DNA of 64,000 bases from Odontocerum albicorne. Lineage: Eukaryota; Arthropoda; Insecta; Trichoptera; Odontoceridae. Shown piece after piece: positions 1-10,405 of the stretch. Made by a program: the position numbers and the translations under genes. Where the stretch lies: the NCBI GenBank assembly GCA_949825065.1, contig OX463864.1:18179327-18243326 (forward strand), in the 5' to 3' direction. Under the pieces are notes generated by a model that searched no databases, was not told the DNA's origin, and saw nothing but the letters and a program-made list of their open reading frames with translations. Within the stretch, counting starts at the first letter, position 1. Every line of letters starts with the position of its first letter.

Positions 1-110
1 ATGCTAAAGAAGCCTTATGTGAAATCCAGACAGGAAATCTTTTAAAAAAAATCTGGGCTTCAGCGGGATTCGAACACGCAACCTTCGAGTTGGGAGGTCT
101 TATTATTTTA
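1..110 (-). repeat. SINE-1 fragment (tRNA-derived), minus strand
   Basis: On the minus strand this reads as the tRNA-like head of SINE-1. The B-box region (GCGGGATTCGAACACGC on the plus strand) is followed by the body segment that in other copies reads CCAGTCTGGTTTTCAC. The window edge cuts the tail side and the A-box side is degraded. Fuller copies lie at 9724-9935 and 22529-22745. Confidence 0.75.
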
Positions 111-111
111 T

Positions 112-240
112 ATAAATGTTACACTCCACCTTATCACATATCGGAAGATTATAAAGGTTTCTTTGTAGTTCATCTTCCATGGTAAGTTTTCAGCGATTTT
201 CTTACTAAAAAAGTTTTTTTTAATATATGTATGTTAGATG
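112..240 (+). repeat. Dispersed repeat R1 with GGTAAG hairpin
   Basis: About 120 bp running from CTTATCACATATCGGAAGAT through GTAGTTCATCTTC to a small hairpin, GGTAAGTTTTC...TTTCTTAC. The same sequence recurs at 10067-10175 (plus) and 60815-60920 (minus). I do not recognise the family. The GGTAAG is part of the repeat and is not taken as a splice donor. Confidence 0.6.
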
Positions 241-540
241 CGAGGAAGTACGTCGTTAAATAGCCGCAGCCACCATATTCCTATACTTACACTTCTCCCG
301 TGACGTCTGATCTTAATTCCGTCGTCATTTTTATTTTTTACACTCAGGTGTGTCGCCACTGGAGGAGGAGTCTCTTTGGGCAATTTTTTCTTCGTCACTA
401 AGGACTGTCACGTTCACAAAAAAATATAAAAAATATTTAGATCTTCTAGTGTAGATCGCACTGGATGGTCATTTACTTTGTCTCCCATAACAGCATGGAT
501 AGCGATGGGATCAAATAACTGTTTCTAGTATTGTAAAACA

Positions 541-640
541 GTAAAAACTACCTTAAAGAACCTTCAGTAGGAACATCGCGATGGATTATTATCTTCATGT
601 TTCAAGGCTTCTATTATTACACACCATGAGATGTTCAACA
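541..640. repeat. Dispersed repeat shared with 53690-53805
   Basis: The segments AGGAACATCGCGATGGA and TCTATTATTACACACC, in the same order and spacing, have close matches at 53.7 kb (GGAATATCGCAATGGA, TCTATAGTTACACACC). Both copies then lead into a CATGGTG(A/C)GCATATTTT segment. It is a two-copy dispersed repeat of unknown class. Confidence 0.55.
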
Positions 641-647
641 TGGTGCG

Positions 648-800
648 CATATTTTATCCGTTTTGCATGCCCGAAGTTCATTTTTAGCATATTTTATCCG
701 TTTTACATGCCCGATGTTCATTTTTAGCATATTTTATCCGTTTTACATGCCCGAAGTTCATTTTTAGCATATTTAATCCGTTTTACATGCCCGAAGTTAT
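648..800. repeat. Tandem repeat, 40-bp unit, about 4 copies
   Basis: CATATTTTATCCGTTTT starts at 648, 688, 728 and 768, so the period is exactly 40 bp. Copies differ by single bases (for example GCATGC/ACATGC). The array directly follows the dispersed repeat at 541-640. Confidence 0.9.
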
Positions 801-1132
801 CTCAATTGCGTTTGGCATTTTGTTAAATAAATTAAACCTTTGTAGCACTATTTATATTGTCATTTTGGTTTTTGGAAGCTATCGCGAAATACTTCTAAGA
901 ACCCGAAAGTTACTCTTACGAACACAACAGTATTATAGAAGTTTTGAAAGGTACCGATCACAATGAAACAATGGGTACCTGCCAGTTTCCCGGCAGGCCG
1001 TCTCGCTTTCTGATCTCCGTGCACCGCGACGAGGAGGTACTGCCGCTGAGTGCAGGGACAGTCACTTCTCAGCCTAAAGACGTGACTAAACCAAACAAAT
1101 TTCTTTCTTCTCCATCGCCTGCTCAATGCTGA

Positions 1133-1560
1133 GCGTCGTGGTCCTGGCTGTGTCTGGAACTTGGTGAACCACCTGTATCCATCCTTCCAGATACTGTATC
1201 GCGTTTAAAGAGAACTGCATTGTTTGGCCCTTTATCTCGTAGAAGATCTTCGTTTAGCACGTTTTTCATCAACTGTCTCCACGATCACTTGGTTTTCTAG
1301 ATTTTCGTTATTCTTTCTGGAAATATTTCCAAAGTATTTTAGAATTCTTCTCCTGCATTTTGTCGAAAGTCTTTTGGTGATCTCTAATTCTTAGATGGTA
1401 GACATTGGCGCGCCTTACAGTCCATAGGAAACGATCATTCACCTACATTACCACATCTCGAAGGTATCGATTATGTTTCTTTCTTTATTTCTCATTGCCC
1501 ATGTTTCTACTCCTTAAAGTGTTTTGGAGAATACTAGAGATTCATGATGTAGAAAATGTT
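1133..1560 (-). pseudogene. LINE-C (RTE-like) reverse transcriptase C-terminus, decayed
   Basis: The minus strand reads, with frameshifts, RKNNENLENQVIVETVDEKR and ends near DHDAQH followed by a stop at about 1133. This is the layout of the C-terminal tail of RTE-like LINE polyproteins: a basic segment, a tryptophan-containing segment, then a His/Asp-rich end. No catalytic RT motif remains. The neighbouring 860-1132 is somewhat GC-richer, has overlapping ORFs on both strands and lies where a 3' untranslated region would be; I recognise no protein in it. Confidence 0.55.
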
Positions 1561-2465
1561 CTTTCTAACGATAAAACATATGCTTCAAGACAAAAGATAA
1601 CCATTCACATCATTTGCAAAAGAGTACCTTTGAAATACCAATAACTTATAGAGGACACCAAAAGAAGCAAAACAGTTCTTCAGTTAGCGTGGTGCTATGC
1701 TACTTTCTCTCTTAAGTTTGTAATACCAAAACAACATGAAACCATGGTAGTCACTCTTTAGTAATGTAAGAAAGGGCCGCCTCTGTAGTCAACCCAAGAA
1801 GGCAGTGTCTAAGTAGTTAGTATCTGACTCAATTTTCACTTATGGCCAACTTAATCGACTACAATTAACTTGAAAATGCCACAACTGCCGATAGCATAGC
1901 AGAATGAAAACATTGTTATCAACTTATCTGATTGGAACATAAATTAAAGATTTCGAAGTATTTTTCGTAGGCTTTTCTTCGTAGGCTTCGTCAGTTGTTT
2001 GTGGTCCTGTTTTGGAGATAGATCTTCCTTAATGGAGGCTTCTTGTTTTGGGCATTCCTGTTCCAACTTCTTTAAAGATCTTCCAGAATCTTTTCCTCTT
2101 TTCATTTACCATGACTCAGATTTTTTTAAATATTCATTCTCGTGTCTTTTTGTTCGCGTTTTGCGTGCAATTCACTTATCATACGATATAGTTAATTTTC
2201 AATCTCCATTACCATTATTATCAATAAATAATTGTCCACGTGCATTTCCGTTAGATATTTTTATGATATGTTAACTTTGTTCACTAGTTTATAAAAAGTT
2301 TAATACGAGTACGATCGTGATTAATTTAAAGCAGTGTTTAATAAAAAGAGATCATTTGTCAGTATTATTTTTGATTTACTTCCGTCGTTACTTATTTATC
2401 TATATACTTAAATGTTTTTTTCTGTTTTGATCGTGTGTTCAACCTTTTTCACTTTTTTGTTGATT

Positions 2466-2572
2466 TTTATTTATGTTACGTGTGTTTTTATTTATGTTGC
2501 GTGTGTTTTTACTTATGTTACATGTGTTTTTATTTATGTTACATGTGTTTTTATTTATGTTACATGTGTTTT
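2466..2572. repeat. Tandem repeat, 21-bp unit, about 5 copies
   Basis: Units of the type TTTTTATTTATGTTACATGTG repeat head to tail. Because 21 is a multiple of three, one frame stays open (repeating CFYLCYM), which explains a small open frame at 2435-2617. That frame is not a gene. Confidence 0.85.
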
Positions 2573-3199
2573 GAAATTTGTTTGACTGTTGTTTTCAATT
2601 TATATATTTTTTTGTAATTAAATTATGATTTTTATAAAGGTTGCGGTGAATTAAAAAAAAATCATCACACCTAACATTTTCGCGGAGTTTATATAAGTTT
2701 TTACATTTTATGAACTTCAAACTGCAAATCTTGATTTATAAAATACAAAGTGTTGAGTAAGACTAGGGTCTGTTGTTGGTCTTAACTGATGAATCTTGTA
2801 ACTTTGTCAAGCATAGGAAAAATGTTTGACCTCGTCGTACAACATTTTTTATTTATTTTCTCAAAACAGGCTTAGCCCAATAAAATTGAAAAATACAAGA
2901 AATGTTAACATAAAGAAAAATAAAAAAATAAGTATATGCATACATATGATATAAGTATACACAAACATACACATATGTTACATACACACATATATTCAAA
3001 GTCACTTAAATACGTTGATGAGTGCTTTCTAACGCGCTCAATCTTAGAATATTATATAAGATTGTCAGCTCATATTCAAAGAGTCCGGAATTAACTGAGC
3101 TTGTTATGTTACACGTTCCTTGTAGGCCCACTAGGCTAAATATTTTACCATAACGACGCAGTTACTACAAATTATTTGTCTAACGGTTGCATAACGACT

Positions 3200-3390
3200 T
3201 ATGTGGCCTAGTCAGTAAAACGTTTGTATCCCAACTTGGGGGTTGCGGGTTTGATTCCCGTTTGAACCCAGATTAAATTAAAAATAATTCCAGTCTGGTT
3301 TTTACTCAAGGCTTCTTCAACATCTTTCTGATTGATTTTGAAATATTAAATAAGCCCGCCAGATTTAACTGTAAAATATAATAAGATTAC
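3200..3390 (+). repeat. SINE-1 copy, decayed
   Basis: The tRNA-like head shows an A-box-like TGGCCTAGTCAGTAA and a B-box-like GGTTTGATTCCCG, then the body segment TTCCAGTCTGGTTTT, and a tail ending near CCCGCCAGATT. The anticodon region is not that of a functional tRNA and the sequence continues into the SINE body. Confidence 0.75.
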
Positions 3391-3477
3391 ACAGATAGGG
3401 CAATCAGTATAGCCATTACGTGGGCTTCCATTACATTTTGACTTCTTACGAGAATAAAGTAAAAAAAAATTATTAAC

Positions 3478-3620
3478 ATATTTATAGTTAAGGCATTAAC
3501 ATTGGGGAGTCTCGTTTGTGCTCCCTGACGATGAGGTGAAAACTTTGAAACCGGTAGGGTTACACCGTTACATAAAGTGGAATTAACGGTGTTTGATAAA
3601 ACAAATTGCAATAAAAAAAA
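3478..3620 (+). ncRNA. Penelope-like terminal repeat with hammerhead-like motif, copy 1
   Basis: In order: CTGACGA (fits the hammerhead core CUGANGA), a short stem region, GAAAC, then the hairpin CGGTAGGGTTACACCG, then CATAAAGTGGAATTAACGGTG. The same order recurs in five other places in the window, once directly after a Penelope-type GIY-YIG fragment. Penelope-like retroelements are known to carry hammerhead ribozymes in their terminal repeats. Activity of this copy is not shown, and its stem II looks weak. Confidence 0.55.
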
Positions 3621-4000
3621 TGCTTTTGCTGGAATTAATAAATTTTTTTTATAATGTAGATGTCTGTATTCTTACATGTCTATATATTTTTTAATCTAAG
3701 CCGGTTACATAGTATATTATCGGCCGGTTAAAAGGATAACCGAGCGCAATATGGCCAAAAAGTCGAAGAAACCTGACAGATCTTTTCATGTCTCCAGACC
3801 TGTCATAAAAAAACAATTATGTTCTACTGTCTTAATTTTGTTTCCATGTGCCTATCAGAGCGACAAGACTAGCATCGCTCTTTTACAGTGAAAATATTCA
3901 GATGATTTACGAAATCTGATTGCTGTTGAAGCACCTGTTGTTGATTTGTTAACGATTACCGTAGTAAGAGATAGATTATGGGCTCTTCATTTTTTTTATT

Positions 4001-4063
4001 TTTCTGTGGTTTTTGTTTGCTTACATATACTCGTATATGTAAGCAAACAAAAACCGCAGAAAA
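4001..4063. repeat. Near-perfect palindrome, about 30-bp arms
   Basis: TTTCTGTGGTTTTTGTTTGC and its reverse complement GCAAACAAAAACCGCAGAAA flank ACATATACTCGTATATGT, leaving a loop of about two bases. It could be a small fold-back element or a cruciform-forming site. No target duplication is evident. Confidence 0.85.
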
Positions 4064-4091
4064 CCATATACACTTGTTTACATATATGACA

Positions 4092-4290
4092 ATCTCCGTG
4101 GCTTAGTTGGTAAGACACTTGTCTTCCAGCCTGGAGGTTGCGGGTTCAAATCCAGATTTCAAAAAAAAAATTGCCTGCATAATACTTAAAGCTTCTTTAA
4201 AACATTTCTCGTTGATTGCAAGAGATTGCCACATAGCAATTAGGAAGACAGGTTGTATGCTGTAACAACAAAAGTGTAATACAATACATA
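4092..4290 (+). repeat. SINE-1 copy, near full length
   Basis: Head: CCGTGGCTTAGTTGGTAA (A box) and GGTTGCGGGTTCAAATCC (B box). Body: AAAGCTTCTTTAAAACATTTC. Tail: AGAGATTGCCACATAGCAAT, ending in AAAAGTGTAATACAATA. The order of parts is the same as in the copy at 22529-22745. Confidence 0.85.
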
Positions 4291-4505
4291 CACTTATGGC
4301 GTTTCCCTGCTGGGGTAGACAAAGAGGGCATACTTTTAGACTTTCCTATCTCCTCGACACACACATTTTACATTTTCTACACCTATAGATTTAATACAGC
4401 TCCAACGAAGTCTTTTTATTCTATGGGCAGTAAAGGACGACGTAAAAAAGAAGAGCAGTGAACTGTAAAGGGCAATAAAGGGCGCTAGTCCATGATCGGA
4501 AAGAT
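4275..4505 (-). mobile_element. LINE-A 3' end and a LINE-B fragment
   Basis: 4275-4400 is a LINE-A 3' end read from the minus strand (hallmark GGCGTTTCCCTGCTGGGGTAG on the plus strand, then TTTCCTATCTC and CGACACACA). 4424-4505 matches the LINE-B C-terminal or UTR segment GGGCAGTAAAGGACGACGT also seen at 57740. Both are short, broken pieces. Confidence 0.5.
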
Positions 4506-5190
4506 TAAAAAAAAATCGGTGAGATAAGGTGCTAACTATTTATAAGAAATTTAATTTAAAAAAAGGCATTTTTATAATCATTTTAACCTTTATGAGTTCC
4601 CTGTAGGACATTAGTTTTCCCTTTTGTGTACCCTTCATCCAACAACCCCCATTAAACCAAATACATACATACATATTATACAAGACCTTCAATCAAACAC
4701 ATGTTTGGTCCATCTATCGATTGGCATACCCATCCATTTTCACTTCTGCCGGCAATCCTTTCCACAAAGACCCACACTTTAGTTTCACTTTGATGTAAAT
4801 TAGTAATAGCATATCGTCTCGTAAGAAGAAAAAAAATGATAAAATTAACAATTAATTTAATTATAAAAAATCAGTATTAAAATCATTAATTGTCCTAACA
4901 GTTATAATGAAGACAACAAACACATTCGACACACTTGAAGAGTTCGAGTTATTTCACAAAAATTTTCACCAGTCGTGATAACTTAACCGGTTGTCGAGTT
5001 TTCCTAGTTTACTTTGTGATTATAAAACAACTGGTTATTAATAAAACCTTTTTCCAGTAAGTTATAATTTATCGTTACACATGTAATAAGTTCTTTCTTG
5101 TTTGGTTTTCAGGAAGTAAAGAATAACATTCAGGGACAGCCCTAGTGCGTAATGAACTTACGCAGCTATCAAAGGGCGACATATAGTAAT

Positions 5191-5322
5191 TTTTTTTTAT
5201 TTATTTTATTTACGACAGGCAATGTAATTTGGACACACCATTTTAATGGATCTGCGTTTGTGGCCTTTCATTTGTCGTGTCCCCAGTAAACTAGGCTTTT
5301 GTATGTACTCACTAAGAACATA
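5191..5322 (-). repeat. K element, 5'-truncated copy
   Basis: Minus-strand copy of the K repeat: T-rich (ATTT)n tail at the left, then the conserved block with AATGGATCTGCGTTTGTGG and TCATTTGTCGTGTCCCCAG. It matches 15795-16110, 25112-25420, 41931-42235 and 49441-49600. Confidence 0.75.
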
Positions 5323-5699
5323 ATTTATTGGAGACAATTATTTGTATAACTCCTGCATAACAAGTCTACATTAATTAGTCTCATTCTTTGAGTTCGAAAC
5401 TAACTCAAGTTTACATGTTAAAGATGTACATTCTTTGTAAATGCCTTTTCTTTTCCATTAATTTTTAATAGTTGTTTTTTTTTTTGTAACAAAAAGGACT
5501 TTTGAATGTTTAAATAAATTAATTTAAGGACTTATCTTATATTATTTTTTATATCCAAACAGTTCAACTCAACGGTACCATAAATAATAGGTTCTTCAGG
5601 TAAAGTAACTGCGCGAAAGCTGAGACTATATTTTTTCCTGAAGGCAGTACTCCAGATCGAAGGATCAATAAAGCTTATTTAGTAAAGTTGTTGGAGAGT

Positions 5700-5960
5700 A
5701 TTTTTTTTCTTTGGTTTTTATTTTAACATTTAGTAGTAATTATTTTCGTTAGCTTTTATTTTTACTCTAAGTATTGTAGTATTTTTTTCTTTAGCTTTTA
5801 ATTTTACAATAAGTAGTCATTATTATTTTTTAGCTTTTATTGTCACAATAAGTAGTTTTTATTTTCTTAAGCTTTTATTTTTATTATTCGTTTCTTTGAG
5901 GATAAACTCTAATTATTGTATTTATTTTTATTTACTGTATAATATGTTATTACTCTTTCG
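5700..5960. repeat. Imperfect T-rich tandem repeat
   Basis: Several decayed units built on TTAGCTTTTATTTT and AATAAGTAGT(C/T)ATTATT, with a period of about 45 bp. No coding sequence is seen between the K fragment and the SINE at 6055. Confidence 0.6.
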
Positions 5961-6054
5961 TTCTACAACCTTGCGGTTACCTTATTACAAGATAATCTCT
6001 TTCAACTAATCATTTTTCAAGACACCTTAAAAGAAAACAAGATAGGAATATTTT

Positions 6055-6135
6055 TAATTTTAACGTGACTCGAACCTGTCCCCCCAGGTTGGAAAACACG
6101 CGTCTTACAAACTAAACCACAAAGGTCTAATGGTG
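6055..6135 (-). repeat. SINE-1 tRNA-like head, minus strand
   Basis: The reverse complement carries a B-box-like GGTTCGAGTCACG and an A-box-like TGGTTTAGTTTGTAAGACG. The copy is truncated just after the head. Confidence 0.7.
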
Positions 6136-6149
6136 TACATATATAAATA

Positions 6150-6335
6150 CGTATTATCACGCCATTTTCCTGTTGAGGTATGTTAAGAGGACATACCATC
6201 AGACTTCCCTATCTTTTACACACATCCTTCGCTATCAACACTTACGCATTCTAACACTTTTTACGTTTTCTTCTTATAAAATATTATTCACTTGATTCAA
6301 CCACACTCTCCTAGATTTTCCTCTACAATGCCATG
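6150..6335 (-). mobile_element. LINE-A 3' fragment
   Basis: The minus strand encodes a decayed version of the LINE-A C-terminal segment. On the plus strand it begins with the hallmark CACGCCATTTTCCTGTTGAGG, followed by CACACATCCTTCGC and CACTTGATTCAACCACACT. There is no intact frame. Confidence 0.65.
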
Positions 6336-6717
6336 TATGATGTTATTAAGAATACACTGTATATATAGTATAATTAAAATTAGACATTTTAATTATAGAT
6401 TTCTTAGAAACAGCCCTGTTAACATTATACCATGGTATTATACTGTGAAACATGTATGTACTCGTATAAGATAGCGTGACTGTAGAATATATGTACTTAT
6501 ACTGTTCATGTGGCTCGATTATTTTACAAAAAAACTTGTTCCAAATCGATGTTATCTATCGTGCTTATGAAATTTTGCACGATTTTAAGAGGTTTAGATA
6601 GTTTATTTTTATGACTTCAGTTATGGGCGTATCCGATTGAAAATTTGCATTAAATATTGCTTCACACTTTTTGCAAACAATAAAAAGAAGAGAATATTTT
6701 TGAGGTCTTTCATAAAC

Positions 6718-6900
6718 CAGCATGTATGCGTGGTAAAATCAGCATGTATGCGTGGTAAAATCAGAATGTATGCGTGGTAAAATCAGCATGTATGCGTGGT
6801 AAAATTAGAATGTACCTATGCGTGGTAAAATCAGAATATATGCGTGGTAAATTCAGAATGTATGCGTGGTAAAATCAGCATGTATGCGTGGTAAAATCTA
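6718..6900. repeat. Tandem repeat, 22-bp unit, about 8 copies
   Basis: CAG(C/A)ATGTATGCGTGGTAAAAT repeats about eight times with single-base variants and one short insertion (TGTACCTATGCG). Confidence 0.92.
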
Positions 6901-6954
6901 CGAAATATATGAATTTATTTATTTTATTTTGCATTTGATACTGATTTAGCCTAA

Positions 6955-7110
6955 TAACATACATAACATCACGCCGTTTCCCTATTGAGGTAGGCAGAGA
7001 GTAAATAACGTTAGAATTGCCTATCTCGGCACACATTTTTCCCCTCCTCTCTATCCGAGACCTCATACAGCTCTTAAAATTTATCTAACTCTTCCTTTTT
7101 TCGAAATGTT
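6955..7110 (-). mobile_element. LINE-A 3' fragment
   Basis: Begins with CATCACGCCGTTTCCCTATTG and ends before CTTATTT. Same 3' end as the other LINE-A pieces, decayed. Confidence 0.65.
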
Positions 7111-7199
7111 AATATTTTGTGAATTATGGTTATTTGCTTTATTTTTTTTTGCTTAGCGGATACAATTTTGGACTGGTTTTACTTTAAGAACGATTTACA

Positions 7200-7325
7200 T
7201 CTATATTTTATTTATAGTTAAAGCTTAAACACGTTTTATTCCACTTAATATAACGATATAACCCTGCCGGTTTCAAGATTTTCTCCTCTTCATCAGGGGA
7301 GCATAAATAAGACAATTTACATCTT
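7200..7325 (-). ncRNA. Penelope-like terminal repeat with hammerhead-like motif, copy 2
   Basis: The minus strand reads CTGATGA, then AAGA/TCTT that can pair as stem II around GGAGAAAA, then GAAAC, then the CGGCAGGGTTATATCG hairpin. This is the best-preserved hammerhead core of the six copies, with an exact CUGAUGA and GAAA and a perfect 4-bp stem II. The downstream segment AAGTGGAATAAAACGTGTT matches the family. Confidence 0.6.
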
Positions 7326-7434
7326 CTTTAAATTTTTTTGACTTATATGCTGCAAACTACAAATTCTTACATCGCTGTTAAAAAACAACACATAAATATA
7401 ATTATTTATTAAAAAACGTACTTTATTATTTCGA

Positions 7435-7640
7435 CTAACATCCTTTGCCTTTTCCACATTCATACACCTGCTAATACAACTCCTAAAATTTATCTCACTT
7501 TTTACATTTCTGTCTTTCTAAACATCATTCACTTGATTCAACCTTGGTCTTTCTCTATCTTGTTTTTCTCTTTCTATATCTTCCACTCACATTTGCACTC
7601 TATACTTGTTTCAATAGTATTTTTTTATTAATTTATTCTT
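7435..7640 (-). mobile_element. LINE-A C-terminal fragment
   Basis: Contains CTTTTCCACATTCATACACC, CACTTGATTCAACCTTGG and TTGCACTCTATACTTGTTT on the plus strand. These are the complements of the LINE-A segment encoding RGRPRKVWLDQVN and its surroundings. Frame is lost. Confidence 0.6.
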
Positions 7641-7998
7641 CATACCCGAGCCCAATTATATACTCGTAAAATAAAATAAGTAAAATAATTTATAAAACTG
7701 CAATAACAATAAAAAATCTTAATATAACACAATAACAACAGGAACAGTCTTATTTATACTTCCAACTGAAATGGATCAATTATGTCTTTAATGTTTATTA
7801 AAGAGCTTTTAGCGGGATGCTTTATTGATACGTCGTGATGATTTTGATTTGTTTTGTATTTAAAATAAAATACGTCGATTCAGGAATGCGAAAAAGTGAG
7901 AGTGAATAATTGATAAATAGTAAACAGCGATGAATGGTCAAGTGAATAATAATAAGTGCTCTTTATTTGTCGATAAGTAGGTATATATACAATTTCAG

Positions 7999-8191
7999 AA
8001 CGGGGCGCGTGAATGCGTCCGCGGTATATCTTGATCTCACTCCTGTGCGTACCGAGGTGGTCGCAGACGTTGCCAATGATATAGTGGGTAGAATATTTAT
8101 TGCCGAAACGGCGAGACAACGTGATGCGTTCTCTTTCTACCGTAGAATGCGACGTAAATATTATTTGCGTGTAAACAATATTGACGTTCTG
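7999..8191 (+). CDS. Candidate internal exon, unknown gene
   Basis: A 193-bp segment that looks spliced: it starts after a pyrimidine-rich acceptor (ACAATTTCAG) and stops at a strong donor (CTG|GTATGTGAT). The frame is open throughout, giving 64 whole codons after one leftover base, with a phase-0 donor. The peptide includes TGRVNASAVYLDLTPVR, DVANDIVGRIFIAETARQRD and FYRRMRRKYYLRVNNIDVL. It is much GC-richer than its surroundings and its third positions vary as in coding DNA. I do not recognise the family. No partner exon is identified. The minus strand also has an open frame here (7880-8119), so the strand is not certain. It lies in the region that would be an intron of the sv gene, which is on the other strand. 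Confidence 0.35.
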
Positions 8192-8640
8192 GTATGTGAT
8201 CTTTGTACATATTCAAAGGTTGATTCATCGGTCGTTGACCGTGCATGTTGACAATATTTAGGGACGTCGGTATTCCCTACAAGCTTAATCTTCAATTTAT
8301 CCACCGAGATATAGAAGTCATCAATATCGAAAAATTCGTTCAACGAGATCATTCCGTGTGCGAGTGGTGACGTTATTTAATTCCTCAATTCATGACATAT
8401 ATGGGACGTAAGTGTCTTACAAACTATAGCAGTTATTAAAATTTACCGAAAATATTCAAAATCTTTGATAGTATACTTTGCACTTTTCGAGACGATACTA
8501 AATTAAGCTTTTTCCTTAATAGTGATTTTTTAACTGCGTATTAATCACATTTTAGGAATACAGAAAAAAAATTAAAATCTACTACATTCTTGTTTTCAAT
8601 CCCATTCAGTGATTTTTTTTGTAAATAAATGACATTTTGC

Positions 8641-8780
8641 CACTCCGCCTCTGGCCCGAGTCAATAAACCGTAGATTATCTCTAGCACGAGCGACATTAC
8701 CCAGAGGCCCATTGTGACTTACTCATCCTCATTTTGACGACAATTTTGATACTGTCATAGAATAATGCAGAGGCGGAGTG
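8641..8780. mobile_element. Small element with 13-bp terminal inverted repeats
   Basis: CACTCCGCCTCTG at 8641 and its exact reverse complement CAGAGGCGGAGTG at 8768 bound a 140-bp segment. CACT...AGTG ends recall CACTA/Chapaev-type elements, but no target duplication is visible, so the class is open. Confidence 0.6.
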
Positions 8781-8974
8781 AGTTATATATTTCTGTTTAT
8801 TATAATCGAATTTTTCAATAATTATAATATCAAGGTTGGTACTAAAATACTGTTGTGGACTATCATCTAAGCAGATTTTGATTCTGTCTGATTCGAGTAT
8901 ATCATATATATTTTAATGCCACCAATGACTTTGTTATTTATTGTTACAGATCGTTCGATGTATTAATAATAACG

Positions 8975-9060
8975 ATAAAATTACAATTTATATAGCGCCA
9001 GTTAGAGCGCGGAATTCAGATATTTAAAAAAATCCAGTCTGGTTTTCACTTAAAGCCTCT
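8975..9060 (+). repeat. TATATAGCGCC repeat fragment and SINE-1 body piece
   Basis: 8975-9020 carries AAATTACAATTTATATAGCGC, which recurs at 40920 and 60610. 9028-9060 is a SINE-1 body piece (AATCCAGTCTGGTTTTCAC), truncated where the TTAA element begins. Confidence 0.55.
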
Positions 9061-9722
9061 TTAACCTTTCCCTTCCTGTGCTAAAAAAATCCGCGCGTTC
9101 CGGTGCTGTGTATTTAATACATATCAATACACATGCAAAAATGAGCGATTTAAAATCGGAAAAATAAGAATATTCATAGCCAATCGCTTAAATTAATTAA
9201 ATTTGAATATTCATAGCCAATCGCTTAAATCAATTAAATTTGAAGTCAAAAGTGATAATAATTGAAATTAAATTGCAGAAAACGTGAAAAAAACATTGGC
9301 CGACGTTCACACTATGGGCGAAGTGACCACCTCAAATGGATGACCGAAAGCTACTGAAACGAGAGAAGCGAGCCAACTGAGATTCTATTTCTTGCGTTCC
9401 CATATACCGAAGTAGAGGGAGAGTGAGACGTGAATATCCCCGTTTCCTCACCCATTTCGGGTTTTTAGAATAAATATACCGTTACACACTGGCACACCTT
9501 TGATTGTATTGGTGAATTTATTCCCGATATTCACAAAATATCTCTGATGTGGCCGATAAGTGCTAATTATTATTAATATTATTTTTTCATTCAATGCATA
9601 AATGTATTACGAAGGAATACCTTAAATCTGAACTCAGTATTTATTACAATATATTTATGGAGATATTAAAGTTTTTAGAAGCAATGTGTACTAGTTACAC
9701 ATCACAGGGAAGTAAGGGTTAA
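9061..9722 (-). mobile_element. piggyBac-like non-autonomous element, family P1, copy 1
   Basis: Flanked by TTAA on both sides, the target site of piggyBac elements. The inner ends are CCTTTCCCTTCCTGTG and, inverted, CCCTTACTTCCCTGTGATG. No transposase is present. It is inverted relative to the copies at 14994 and 50068, and shares their interior (GAAGTAGAGG, TAAATTTGAATATTCATAGCC, CGCATTGAATG-type end). An internal 40-bp direct duplication (AATCGCTTAAATTAATTAAA) lies at about 9170-9245. Confidence 0.8.
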
Positions 9723-9723
9723 T

Positions 9724-9935
9724 ATCATTGTATTGCATTACACTTTCGTAGCATAGCCTGGCGGGCTTATTTTCTTGTTGCAATATCTTCCAACCAATCA
9801 GCAAGATGTTTAAGAGGCATTTAGTGAAAATCAGACTGGAATCCTTTAAAAAAATCTTGGTTCCACAGGGAACCGAACCCACAATATTCGGGTCGGGAGA
9901 TAAATATTTTACCAACTAGGTCATATAGGTTATCT
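9724..9935 (-). repeat. SINE-1 copy, full length, minus strand
   Basis: The reverse complement gives head (A box near GACCTAGTTGGTAAAATA, B box GGTTCCCTGTGG-like), body CCAGTCTGATTTTCACTAAA, tail GATATTGCAACAAGAAAATAAGC and terminal GTGTAATGCAATAC. It directly abuts the P1 element. Confidence 0.8.
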
Positions 9936-9949
9936 TTCTTTCATCTTTT

Positions 9950-10045
9950 TGGTTGGTTGGAAGATATTGCCACATGACAATAATCCTGCCAAGTTGCACT
10001 GTATACAACAAAAGTGTAATAAAATACTATAATGCAATACACTAC
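9950..10045 (+). repeat. SINE-1 3' tail
   Basis: GGTTGGTTGGAAGATATTGC, then CACATGACAATAATCCTGCC, ending in CAACAAAAGTGTAATAAAATA. It is the 3' half of SINE-1 without its head and lies next to an inverted full copy. Confidence 0.75.
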
Positions 10046-10066
10046 ACTTAAATTTGAATGTGTTAC

Positions 10067-10175
10067 TATCACATATCGGAAGATCTACACAAGTTTCTTT
10101 GTAGTTCATCTTCTAGTGGTAAGTTTTCTGCGGCTTTCTTACCAAATATATTTTTCTAAACATATGCATGTAATG
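10067..10175 (+). repeat. Dispersed repeat R1
   Basis: Second copy of the repeat at 112-240: ACTATCACATATCGGAAGAT, GTAGTTCATCTTC, then GGTAAGTTTTCTGCGGC and TTTCTTACC forming a short hairpin. Confidence 0.65.
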
Positions 10176-10224
10176 TAATGGCACCTTCTTCCAATCCTTA
10201 CACTCAAATTATATAATTTTTTTT

Positions 10225-10405
10225 GTGTTATATATTATTTATAGTTAAGGCATTAACACTGTGGAGGTTTAAAGACATTGTAATTTGTTTTATCAAACAC
10301 TGTTTATTCCACTTTTTGTAATGGTATAACCCTACCGGTTACAAGATTTTCACCGTTACATAAAATGGAATAAACAGTGTTTGATAAAATAAATTACAAT
10401 GTTTT
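10225..10405. ncRNA. Penelope-like terminal repeats in inverted arrangement
   Basis: A minus-strand unit (10225-10345, ending in AACCCTACCGGTTACAAGA) is followed at once by a plus-strand partial unit (CACCGTTACATAAAATGGAA, then TAAACAGTGTTTGATAAAAT). The two form an inverted repeat around the CCGGT hairpin. The hammerhead core is lost at the junction. Confidence 0.5.
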
